This document shows, one piece after another, positions 56,901 through 62,874 of a stretch of DNA of 64,000 nt. Location: assembly GCA_964036665.1 (NCBI GenBank), contig OZ038526.1:34720001-34784000 (forward strand). The letters are read 5' to 3'. The translations under genes and the position numbers were made by a program. Each line of letters starts with the position of its first letter. Positions within the stretch are counted from its first letter, which is position 1. Under the pieces are notes generated by a model that was not told the DNA's origin, did not search any database, and saw only the letters and a program-made list of their open reading frames with translations. This DNA is from Gordius sp. MW1. Its lineage: Eukaryota > Nematomorpha > Gordioida > Gordea > Gordiidae.

Positions 56901-58552
56901 TAATCAAAGGTAAGTTGGTTGAGGGATGTGAGGTTTATCGTAGAAGACTTGTAGCCTTTCACCTTTATGAGCATTTGTTGAAGCAAGTGAAAAAACAATT
57001 TTTCCATTTGTTCCTTGAAAATTAGAATGTCTTGATTGGGAGATTGTGCACTTACATCCTTTATAGATGCGTCCAAAACCTACAAAACACAATAAATAAT
57101 AATTGTAGATAGGACATTTCTCTTTTTGTAGCATATTAATATCATTTGTTTATAAAACTAATAATTTAATTAAGAAAACTTGGTTTATACAACTACCATA
57201 AAAAGCATATTATTAGTATTATTTTAATTAAATACTAACAAGAATATATATAAATATCCAATTTTAAACTTATCTATATAAAATTAATGATTTCTTGGAA
57301 TATTTTAGATAACCTTTAAATTTGAGTGATGCAAATCTTCAGATGTAAATCAATAAAAATATATAATATTTAAATCTTGAATCAATAAAAATGATAAATT
57401 ATTCAATATTTACTTTAAATATAGATTCATTTATTGTCTTCCACAAAACTTGTGGTGATTTAATATCTTTTTGAATACCATGAAAATTTTGCATCATATC
57501 TTGTGTTGGATGATTATGTTTCAAATTTTTCAAAGCTGGTCCGCAATTTTCCAAAGTTTTAAAGGCAAATGTCAATAATTTTGTAAACATGGTGAAACCA
57601 TAATGGCAACCAAATTTAGACCATGGAAAAATAGTATAGAGAAATTCCCAAGATTCAATTAATTCATTTAGGCAAGCAAATAAGGCAGTAAATGAATAGC
57701 CAGATTCAGAGGATAATGTTAAATGATGCTTAGACAAACCACTCTGAGCACCAATATCCAATGTGGCTGGTTGAGAATATTTAATCTTTTAAGCAAAAAA
57801 ATCATTTTAATAAACAATGCACATTACATATGATAAACTAAAATAAAATATCAAATTGACTAACTGTCTTTGATTTTTTCTTATTTGAGACTAATTCTTG
57901 AGAAGCATGATGATGAGGTTTTGATTTTTTTGGGTGTTGTGCTTCATCAAAGTGTAAAATAATAGAAGCTACACTGTTAAGCATTAATACAATTTTGTTA
58001 ATTATTTGTATCTGATAAACATTATAAATCTGACTGCCATCCAAGCATATAAGTTTCAGATAAAGTGAAGCAGATTTTATCGCAATCATAATATTGTTCA
58101 AAGTAATTTCAATAGAAGTATCATGTTTCAGCTATAAAATTTGATTTATAGAAAAAGATATTTACATTTATATATCAAATAATATAAAAAATTTACTAGT
58201 AATATAGGAATTTGAATATACAAAGACAAAAGATTAAGCCCTGATTTCATATTATTTTGATCATCACCCCAAACTATAATTATTACATCAGTTAGTAATA
58301 AATCAATTACTAATCGCGGATGAACTAGATGACAAAAGATTTTTAGTATCTTTGATACATTCATCTAAAATATATGTAACATATTTATCATTCAAATTGG
58401 GATTTAAGGCGTAAAGCTCTTCATATTGCTCGAATGTAATTTCCCAGTTATTGTTAAAGTTAACTATTAAAATATTTTATTATGACAAAAATTAACAAAC
58501 TTTCAAAAACAAGATCTAACTTTCCCAGCAAAGTTTCAAAAATATCAGCCAT
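33049..58552 (-). CDS. NCAPD3: NCAPD3, condensin II complex subunit D3 (22 exons)
   Basis: HEAT-repeat regulatory subunit of condensin II, which compacts mitotic chromosomes in the nucleus. I assembled 22 exons whose phases agree at every junction, giving 1672 residues and one stop (human about 1500). The match to human runs along the length. Examples: NWEITFEQYEEL near the start, VRNKSISS, HVRRVAVEALEKLM, VMVQKQALSSLTTLLSEL, SHAFLALGKFCL, SLAKKSLPALIWELD, DQKFLLTARICSD, ENILPILLTLKRFLEK, ELAEDMEY. It lacks the long tail after the last block. Between exons 6 and 7 about 80 residues of the human protein have no counterpart; exons may be missing there. First introns are 37, 37, 65 and 79 nt, later ones 0.5-5.7 kb and repeat-filled. 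Exon groups are listed separately. Confidence 0.93.
34107..34253. mobile_element. Foldback MITE, copy 3, in NCAPD3 intron 20
   Basis: Left end tagtgttgtaaaaacgg; the right end is eroded (cccagccgcaccag). About 11 nt from the exon 20 donor. The same insertion, internally deleted, is present in the inverted duplicate near 59720. Confidence 0.8.
34647..34789. mobile_element. Foldback MITE, copy 4, in NCAPD3 intron 19
   Basis: Ends tagtgttataagggctgg and ccagccgtttttactacact. Flanks CGCTAAAT (34639-34646) and CGTTAAAT (34790-34797) are an 8-bp duplication with one mismatch. Confidence 0.85.
34946..35085. mobile_element. CATGGGCGTAGCC MITE, truncated copy
   Basis: Starts catgggcgtagccagg with the internal gaggggtaaaat block, but the right terminus is missing. 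Confidence 0.6.
35196..35345 (+). repeat. Possible tRNA-derived SINE
   Basis: GTAGTTGTTATAAGC resembles an RNA polymerase III A box and, 40 nt downstream, GGGTTCAAATCC matches a B box. A non-tRNA body follows. No poly(A) or target duplication was identified, and only one copy is visible in the window. Confidence 0.4.
35547..35699. mobile_element. CATGGGCGTAGCC hAT-type MITE in NCAPD3 intron 19
   Basis: Flanks TAAATTAT and TAAGTTAT form an 8-bp duplication with one mismatch. Ends 32 nt from the exon 19 donor. Confidence 0.85.
36401..36563. mobile_element. CATGGGCGTAGCC hAT-type MITE in NCAPD3 intron 18
   Basis: Flanks CAAGCTAT and CAAGCTAC form an 8-bp duplication with one mismatch. Ends 21 nt from the exon 18 donor. 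Confidence 0.87.
37160..37262. mobile_element. CATGGGCGTAGCC MITE, truncated copy in NCAPD3 intron 17
   Basis: Only the end with 'ctcaatgctggctacgcc' and its adjacent C-rich blocks remains. Confidence 0.65.
37545..37714. mobile_element. CATGGGCGTAGCC hAT-type MITE, reference copy with perfect target duplication
   Basis: 170 bp from catgggcgtagac to ccacgcccatg, flanked on both sides by CTTTCAAA (37537-37544 and 37715-37722). The 8-bp duplication, short inverted ends and lack of coding identify a hAT-type MITE. Internally one side reads gaattagagggggcaataatgattta and the other ttggatttagaggggcagccgcccc. Ends 39 nt from the exon 17 donor. Confidence 0.93.
38215..38610. repeat. Dispersed repeat F (about 400 bp), copy 1
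   Basis: Contains ggtcatatgattcatatgg and 'tccaccattttgaaattaac', ending with 'gatgagcagtc'. Matching copies lie split around 39041-42941 and on the opposite strand at about 62560-62830. Its two ends are partly inverted copies of each other. Class unknown. Confidence 0.6.
38605..38757. mobile_element. CATGGGCGTAGCC hAT-type MITE in NCAPD3 intron 15
   Basis: Inserted at the end of repeat F. Flanks GCAGTCTC and GCAGTCTG form an 8-bp duplication with one mismatch. Left tip eroded. Ends 37 nt from the exon 15 donor. Confidence 0.82.
39300..42441 (+). mobile_element. Full-length RLE-type non-LTR retrotransposon
   Basis: Bounded by a 12-bp target duplication AATCTCAAGAGT (39288-39299 and 42442-42453), with a 3' poly(A) of about 19. 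It has a 5' leader of about 250 bp, one intact ORF and a short 3' UTR with AATAAA-like sequence just before the tail. It lies antisense in NCAPD3 intron 14. Intact ORF, pure poly(A) and exact duplication indicate a recent insertion. A diverged, truncated relative lies at 14486-15660. Confidence 0.93.
39552..42380 (+). CDS. Retrotransposon polyprotein: zinc finger, reverse transcriptase, restriction-like endonuclease
   Basis: 942 residues, uninterrupted. N-terminal Cys/His cluster at residues 13-44 (CPVCYR ... RCPGSGKHP), probably nucleic-acid binding. RT in the centre: SGLDGFRASHL, KPDGGLRPIAMGS, LAKIDFKNAFNT (motif A), IQQGDPLGPLLF (motif B), LWYLDDGTIKG (motif C, catalytic DD), LHLNHSKTEV. 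The C-terminus has CNLCG-x8-HHGLHC followed by RPDG and, 15 residues on, WDYT. This matches the zinc knuckle and PD...D layout of restriction-like endonucleases of R2-type elements. There is no apurinic endonuclease and no separate ORF1. This layout belongs to the early-branching R2/NeSL/R4/CRE group; the exact clade is not assignable by eye. The encoded protein would nick the target and prime reverse transcription from its own RNA. Confidence 0.92.
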   Translation: MNNTNSTTQTGICPVCYRLASITLSNLIYVHGPLKQRCPGSGKHPAATVPKRSTSTHNHLLHNTYSPLETTTTNTYSDIPHSPVNRILKNIPKGARHQVLIALTDAISKLSKDPSSTLHWANLFQFTSRVLSIPPSNYKGTLSNWVKQNSAKWDVSSPPIIYEPHIHKITSVQQRAKRVSSKLNHFDIQGALRLANSDCKISPDTQETFESLQTKHPERNGSQFPPTINSPFKDFTSPEILEAIGSFKKSSVGSGLDGFRASHLIELTRPHIDRSGHFTSTLATFLNQVIKGLVPDAISPYFFGATLISLTKPDGGLRPIAMGSIFRRICCKPIIARVKSDIADQLAPIQLGFGTKGGCEIASHAVRIALAHPDHSILAKIDFKNAFNTIYRSHFLTEAYKSLPEYSIFLNACYAPTSMLNFNSKIIASSDGIQQGDPLGPLLFCLGIKSLTEDLASKYNLSLNLWYLDDGTIKGNAEDVKEALSYLEVEASKIGLHLNHSKTEVCKNNNDPLSLDPYFDAFKHIHPNELTHLGSPVGGSHPCNKSLTETIQKLVEIKPLLSYLPAHQAFFLIKNCYSLPKINHIFRSSTSFLNPNALSIFDQKLKGVVEEITNLSFTGSQWKQACLPTKYGGLGLRSPPLVALSAFISSRLSAKPIIDKIIDQPDPFTQIALDMWSSLSDPNTPFPTINSQKSWNTPLYDHALKTLISGASLEELPALRSFASRSGHEWLEAIPSRTHDLQLSNNEFRIATGLPLGCDIVAPHQCNLCGSSVGTKGHHGLHCKFNKARFLRHTSVNALLQKTFNKAGFPSQLEPNGLCLSDKKRPDGQTLIPWAKGLCLAWDYTCPDAFAPSNHNKDPLVDSERIKSAKYAELNSSLLFCPIVTTTLTTIGPKTQALLKELGRRIAANTLDKRETFFLKQKIGIIICHFNAIAIFECLSRI
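43371..43505 (+). pseudogene. LINE reverse-transcriptase 3' remnant
   Basis: 45 codons ending in TAA, containing KVLDMEVPGKRGRGRPRVTW. The GKRGRGRPR-x-x-W pattern is typical of the extreme C-terminus of LINE-type reverse transcriptases in animal genomes. Nothing upstream is in frame, so this is a dead fragment. Confidence 0.65.
43937..44098. mobile_element. CATGGGCGTAGCC hAT-type MITE with perfect target duplication
   Basis: Flanked by ATGTCATC at 43929-43936 and 44099-44106. Ends aatgggcgtagg and ggctacgcccagg. In NCAPD3 intron 14. Confidence 0.9.
44489..44635. mobile_element. CATGGGCGTAGCC hAT-type MITE in NCAPD3 intron 14
   Basis: Ends catgggcgcagcc and ggctacacccatg. Flanks contain ATCAGCAC and ATCAGTAC. 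Ends 18 nt from the exon 14 donor. Confidence 0.82.
44654..46407 (-). CDS. NCAPD3: NCAPD3 exons 13-14
   Basis: Exons 46035-46407 and 44654-45350 (697 nt, the largest). The second begins VAWFMLALVCQLKPDLY, matching the human AWMLLSKIA region, and continues through an acidic Ser-rich loop (ETDNDSSDEADSLVG) absent from human. A foldback MITE adjoins the donor of exon 13 and a CATGGGCG MITE adjoins that of exon 14. Confidence 0.85.
45827..46030. mobile_element. Foldback MITE, copy 5, inserted at the NCAPD3 exon 13 splice donor
   Basis: Ends gagtgttgtacaaacgg and ccctttttacaacactg. Flanks TTACCCTA (45819-45826) and TTACCTTA (46031-46038) are an 8-bp duplication with one mismatch. The right copy spans the last 4 exon and first 4 intron bases of exon 13. 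Confidence 0.88.
46838..48130. repeat. Minisatellite, 127-129 bp unit shortening to 98-108 bp, about 11 copies
   Basis: CTGACCAATG-like landmarks fall at 46894, 47021, 47148, 47277, 47406, 47533, 47662, 47791, 47899, 48007 and 48105. The first eight spaces are near 128 bp, then 108, 108 and 98. Each unit has a T-rich block, 'ggccgtccgctggctgctg' and a near-palindrome gaccaatg...catTGGCC. The shortened units lack the 'cctgttactaccattgctat' part. In NCAPD3 intron 12. The open frames crossing it are by-products of the repeat. Confidence 0.9.
48554..48625. repeat. Foldback MITE, truncated copy
   Basis: Begins agtgttgtaaaaacggctg and shortly loses similarity to the family. Confidence 0.55.
49184..54962 (-). 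CDS. NCAPD3: NCAPD3 exons 7-12 (central HEAT repeats)
   Basis: Exons: 54717-54962 (LCDKSTNENKGRQAVV), 53849-54058 (SYYLSPEFLFRIVLSS), 52542-52798 (GVRNKSISSTIKYLEALS), 51274-51405 (ESIKITENVVKRAISNP), 50570-50817 (LLRCRIKQDPKAHVRRVA), 49184-49488 (VMVQKQALSSLTTLL). From exon 7 onward GC and CpG content is much higher than in exons 1-6. Exon 10 contains no long open frame and was found by phase and splice sites. Confidence 0.85.
49597..49754. mobile_element. CATGGGCGTAGCC hAT-type MITE in NCAPD3 intron 11
   Basis: Ends cgtgggcgtagcc and ggctaggcccatg. Flanks tttattat/attattat are compatible with an 8-bp duplication. Confidence 0.8.
50269..50516. mobile_element. CATGGGCGTAGCC MITE plus an adjoining partial copy, NCAPD3 intron 11
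   Basis: A full copy at 50269-50437 is flanked by GACATATC and GACATGTC (one mismatch). A partial end copy (ccagccgcccag ... ggctactcccat) follows to 50516, 53 nt from the exon 11 donor. Confidence 0.8.
52851..53012. mobile_element. CATGGGCGTAGCC hAT-type MITE in NCAPD3 intron 8
   Basis: Left end catgggcgtagccagg; right end eroded (cccgactaagg). It lies 52 nt from the acceptor of exon 9. Confidence 0.75.
53498..53700. mobile_element. Foldback MITE, copy 6, in NCAPD3 intron 8
   Basis: Ends tagtgttgtaaaaaggg and agccgtttttacaacccta. Flanks CTAACAAT (53490-53497) and CTATCAAT (53701-53708) form an 8-bp duplication with one mismatch. Confidence 0.87.
54108..54305. repeat. AACCCGACCCG-rich hAT-like MITE, copy 2
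   Basis: Alternating aacccgaacccgacccgaa motifs, ending tcatccgtgcagttctctag. Inverted relative of 6385-6565. Confidence 0.55.
54312..54476. mobile_element. CATGGGCGTAGCC hAT-type MITE in NCAPD3 intron 7
   Basis: Ends tatgggtgtagccagc and ttggctacgcccatg, next to the preceding hAT-like repeat. Confidence 0.82.
55010..55660. repeat. hAT-like CCCGAGCC element followed by a foldback MITE fragment
   Basis: 55010-55556 starts aaggcccgagccccgcccg and ends atttcattttgcagga, the reverse orientation of 28463-28832 but longer. 55557-55660 has ggtcgactaagaaaaacgg from the foldback family. In NCAPD3 intron 6. Confidence 0.6.
56895..58552 (-). CDS. NCAPD3: NCAPD3 exons 1-6 (N-terminus)
   Basis: Exons: 58501-58552 (ATG, MADIFETLLGKLDLVFE), 58311-58463, 58197-58273, 57865-58131, 57414-57785, 56895-57079. 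Introns 1 and 2 are both exactly 37 nt, the second containing TACTAAC. Introns 3-5 are 65, 79 and 334 nt. This block is AT-rich with few CpG. The N-terminal match to human is weaker than the rest (W-E-I-T-F, IIWGDDQNN, SASLYLKLICLDG). The donor of exon 1 (GTTTGT) is not ideal, so the first junction is the least certain. Confidence 0.75.
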
Positions 58553-59249
58553 GTGATTTTTGAAAATTATTAACCACTTACTGTCTTAAAGGTACACTTT
58601 TCATTTAATTACATTTATTCATCGCATTCATCCATTGTGAAACAACTATAAGAACTTTTCGTAAACATAAGTAAAATTTTTATTGCTTCCTACGGTTTTT
58701 GCAAATTTATTTGGTGTAATATTGATAACTTTTATTCCATTTTCAATATGTATACCGCGAATACAAATAGCTCAGGTTGAATAAAAAACATCTGAACCTT
58801 AGGGTAAAACAGAAGTAAAAAATATGCTTTAATCTAATTAATTAGGAAACTTAAACCCCCCTTATATTTCGAACTCGCATTAGACATTTAGTCTCCCTCC
58901 CCTCCCTGTCCCTTAGCTCTCATGAATATAAAATTGTTACAATATGTGATGTTACAGTGTGGACAATGTAAATACCGCCATCATTACTATATGGTTAGTT
59001 TTTTCTCTTCCTCTCAATATTTATAACCGTCACTGGCAATCCTCCTTAACTCTAGTTTCTATTGCATAGGGCTATGTTTTAAAGTCATAAATTTCATTTT
59101 CTACTACATAGATAGGGAGGAAACTGAAAACTAAGTAAATATATAAGTCTATCGCCTAATTTATATTCATATTAGCCAATGTATTTGAGAAAGTAGCGAT
59201 AAATTTTTTGCTGGGTTTTAATGTAAATCTTAGGGAGTAGTGATGCGGA
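58553..59249. promoter_or_regulatory. NCAPD3 upstream region
   Basis: About 0.7 kb between the NCAPD3 start codon and the inverted exon duplicate. The promoter should be here. No TATA box with initiator is evident and no repeat is recognised. Confidence 0.4.
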
Positions 59250-60390
59250 AAATCCCACATTCGGTCTGCTTATGTTTAGTCGACTAAAATTAAAGGTCGA
59301 CCAGACAAAACCCAGCCGTTATTACAACACTTAACGATATATCATTCATTCATTATGGCTATGGTTCAGTAAACGACTCACCATCTACAACTTATACCTG
59401 GAACACTTGAAAGACGACCAAAAATTTCTTCTGACCACTCGCATATGTTCGGACATTTTCGCTCCTATAGCCGATAAATCGACTAATTTCCCCTGGGACG
59501 ATACCATGCATAACGTTTTACGCGACGCATTTTCCGTCTTAACGAGTCCCTCCATTCAATTGTCGATTCTATCTACTACCCGAAAACCTTCTGTTCCCGG
59601 CGCAGGGATCGGAGGAGAGGAAGAGCTTGAGGAAGATGGGGTCACTCAGGACCCCAACACTCAACAACGCGTTATGGAAGAAACAAGAAAGGGCTTAGTT
59701 ACCCAAGTTAGTCTCTAATGGTGCGGTTGGGTTTCGTTTGAGTGTGAGCTTCAGAAATTATTACCATTTGCTCGTTAATATCAAGCTGAGCATTTTCAAT
59801 ATTGTTTACAGGCGGTTTTTTAAATTTGATTGGGCTTGTCCCTTTTAGCAAGCATTATTGGACAAAAACCTTTAAATTAGTTGTGTAAATGAATTTCACT
59901 CCTTCAATAATTAACGTTCTTCCATATATAGCAATAGATATTTTAGATTTTGTGTTGCCCTTGCCATATAACTCATGGTTTTGTTATTAATTTGTTGTAA
60001 GTGTTAATAGTCATTTTGATCTTAATAGGGCTGACCTCTAAATTTTAAAACCATCAATTATCATGGGGAATGTTTTAATTATTTAAGTAAAAAATTTACC
60101 CGTTCAAGTATAACTATGATATGTACATTTTAGATTATTACGCCTTTACCATCACATAATTTTTTAATTAAAAAACTTATCATACTTTTTGAAACAGTGG
60201 GTGGAACGGCATTATTAGTTTGGTGAATGTTGAAAACGTCAGCAGTCTATTATAAATTATTATTTTTAAACAAAAATTATTTTTAATATATTATATAATA
60301 ATGATGCAGAATCATGTCTGGCATTAACTCTTCATGCCTTCGTTCAGGACTTTAATAGTTTATTAGCAAAATCTAACTTGTTACAGGAAA
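59250..60390 (+). repeat. Inverted duplicate of NCAPD3 exon 20 and flanking introns
   Basis: 59250-60390 on the plus strand matches the minus strand from about 34740 down to 33420. It includes part of the foldback MITE upstream, the acceptor, the whole exon, the donor and nearly all of intron 20. Similarity ends just before the acceptor of exon 21. The downstream MITE copy is internally deleted. Confidence 0.92.
59370..59706 (+). pseudogene. Duplicated NCAPD3 exon 20 (orphan, open, both splice sites intact)
   Basis: 337 nt against 343 in the gene; the difference is one in-frame 6-nt deletion in an acidic run. Flanked by TTCAG and GTTAGT as in the parent. Only a few residues differ (for example TTRICSD for TARICSD). 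It faces away from NCAPD3 and no other NCAPD3 exon follows, so it cannot make the protein. It may be a pseudo-exon or part of an antisense or chimeric transcript. Confidence 0.85.
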
Positions 60391-60664
60391 ATTAACAACA
60401 AATGTGTAACTTTAAAATAGGAAAAAACATTTTACCTATGTATAGTAAAATTAATAATTCTTCAATTTGTTAATTAAGACGCAAGCTAGTACTAATTTAC
60501 CTCAACGTTTCTTTTTTTTACAGATTTGCAGTATTCTTAAAACTCGTTTATGCAAAATACAATTAAATTTAAAAGACTTTTTGTTCTTCATGACTGTTTA
60601 TCTCAATTAGGCTGGTGGTCACCTTTACAATATTATATTTCCATTTGTCTCTATATTTTATCGT

Positions 60665-60935
60665 GCCTTATTTTATGATTCCACGTATGCTGGGATCTTC
60701 ATCTTCGTTTTCCTTCTCAATTTTCTCTCCAATGTAGTTATCGTCCCTTTTCTCTACATGACCATACTATTTTAGTCTGTTACGAGCTTTGTCTTCATAG
60801 ATGTTGTACCCAGATTTCTACTCATTTCTTCGTTGTGTTAATGTTCTTGTTTGCTTACTCCTAACATCCATCTTAGCATTCTTATCTCCAGGGACGCTAG
60901 GCGCTGCTCTTCCCTCTTAGGTATCAAACTTTAAA
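60665..60935 (-). pseudogene. Degenerate LINE reverse-transcriptase C-terminal fragment
   Basis: On the minus strand a broken frame reads LASLEIRMLRWMLGVSKQ, a hallmark of LINE RT tails in animals, followed by a stop-riddled stretch that still resembles the family (NEEMSRNLG). Several stops: dead. Confidence 0.6.
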
Positions 60936-61776
60936 GGACTGTGTGTGATGGACCACTACAATGCACCTTAAGTCTTTTTGGGTTGTTTTTGTCACAACGC
61001 CTGTTAAATCTCTCCCAATTAAGATATCCGTAACTTATCCTTGCTTGAATTTCTTAATCCATTCTAAATATTTGAAAAATCAACGCTTCGACTAAAGTCT
61101 AAAATATACATATCTATATTTGTCAGAAGGTAATTTAATTTATTTCGTAAACTAAACTACCTTTCTAAAAACAACAAATTGTTTGAATATTTATTTGATC
61201 GCATCAATATCACACTCTTTCACATAAAAATCGCGTATAATGTAAAAGGTAATGAATGATATAAAGATATTACAGGATTCGGGCGAAATTAATATTATAA
61301 TGTAGGAAAGTAAATAAAGTTATGTACATATCTACATGTTTGTAATTAATTTAACTCGTCATTCTAAAGTTGACAGGGCCTGGCTACAACGGGCACATAA
61401 GGGATGCATTGAAGGATCTGTATTAAAATGGTAAAACTATAATCTATTTGATTCAATATGATTTCAGACTAAAACATTGTTAATTCCAAAATCAGTCAAA
61501 GGAACGTCATATATTTCTTATATAATGTTTGTACCCTTTTTAATTTTAAGTTTAATAATAATCGCTATTGAGAAGACGCATGCATAACAAGAGCCATGGG
61601 ACAAAACACCTTTTCCCCCATTTTTTCCATTTTTTAACAATCCCAAAAAGCATAAAATGATAAAAAATCAATAGAAACCAAAAGGCAATATAAAAACAAG
61701 GAAAAAACTTAACACATTGGCATTCAATATTATTATCCCTGTTGTTGTCTCATGCTTTGGTACTTTCGGTAAACAG
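60936..61776. other. Intergenic, no gene seen
   Basis: AT-rich with no recognised exon or repeat. Confidence 0.4.
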
Positions 61777-61948
61777 TAGTGTTGTAAAACCGGCTCCGTT
61801 TTGTTTAATCGACCTTTGATTCAACTAAGACCACCGGTCGACTCTTATATGTTTTTCAAATTTCTACTAAGCTTAGATGTCGACTATACGTTTAGTCGAC
61901 TAAAAGCAAAAGTTGACCAAACAAAACCCAGCCATTTTTACAACACTA
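61777..61948. mobile_element. Foldback MITE, copy 7
   Basis: Ends tagtgttgtaaaaccgg and ccatttttacaacacta. No clear target duplication remains. Confidence 0.8.
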
Positions 61949-62057
61949 AATACTACCAATTAACTTTTAATTTAAAAATTAAATTGAAATGATGTTTAAA
62001 CAAACCGAAATCGACTTACATCATGAAAAGCGTGTGTGTTCAACAATTTAAATCCCA

Positions 62058-62181
62058 TCAATGCAGGAGTGCGAATATTTTTGGAATCACTAGGGAAAAG
62101 TTAACACCGACGAATATTCCAAGAATGAGAAATACAGCGGCCATCATACCCGCTATCGGGGCGCGATGAGGTGGCACTAAT
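62058..62181 (-). CDS. Last exon of an equilibrative nucleoside transporter-like gene (SLC29)
   Basis: Exon with acceptor TTGTAG, 1 leftover base plus 40 codons and TGA at 62058-62060. It reads VPPHRAPIAG then MMAAVFLILGIFVGVNFSLV, a single membrane helix and a short tail. Helix and lead-in resemble the final segment of ENT1/SLC29A1 (acidic/Ala-Gly start, AxMAFFLxLGLxxGxxFSF). GC- and CpG-rich like other 3' exons here. No preceding exon was found up to 64000, so the rest of the gene lies beyond the window or after a large intron. Another multi-pass transporter is possible because only one helix is visible. Confidence 0.5.
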
Positions 62182-62559
62182 CTACAACACAAAACACAAA
62201 TTTGATAAAACTTTTAGTTTACAAAATTTATAAAAAAAAATATTTTATGTCAAACGTTCCAAATTTCTTAACTTTATATAGTAAGGATGAATACCTCTAT
62301 ATTAGTCCATTGTGTATATATCACTTTTCACAATACTTTCATGAAAACGATAAAAACTAAGCAATAATCATAGCTTAAACAAATTAACTGCTCATTAACG
62401 TTAAATAGGTGTACCATTTTTCCGCCATTTTTAAATGTGCACAAATAAAAGAAGGACATATAGATTATCGTAATTTTTGATGATTCAAATGTTTTTAAAA
62501 CGTATTATAAAATATTGAAATAGTTAAACATTAAAAACAGCATTACAAAATATATAACA

Positions 62560-62830
62560 TTTACAATATTTATAAAAATTAAAAACACTGTGATGATGTG
62601 ATTTAAGGAAATTTAGTGCCTTCTGCATTATATTAAAAATAATCATTTATAAACACTCGTTTTTATTTGTTAATAAGCGAGGAAAATGAATTCACTTTTT
62701 CTGGTTAAACAATGGGGGACACTGCAGAAAAACATGAGAGATTGTTAAATTCAAAATGGTGGCTTCAATGGTACACATTTTGCCATGTATGAAACATATG
62801 ACGTGAGCAGTGAATGAATATAACAAACAC
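62560..62830. repeat. Dispersed repeat F, opposite-strand copy
   Basis: Contains gaattcactttttctggtt, 'ttaaattcaaaatggtggc', 'ggtacacattttgccatg' and cgtgagcagtgaatg, matching the complement of the repeat at 38215-38610. Confidence 0.6.
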
Positions 62831-62874
62831 CTTCTTCCCCAGGCATTTATATAACGAATATCATATTACAAATG

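Noticed and set aside
57414..58463. N-terminal exons as a separate gene (FANCI considered)
   Set aside because: Phases run continuously into the NCAPD3 exons, and the order of motifs matches NCAPD3 better.
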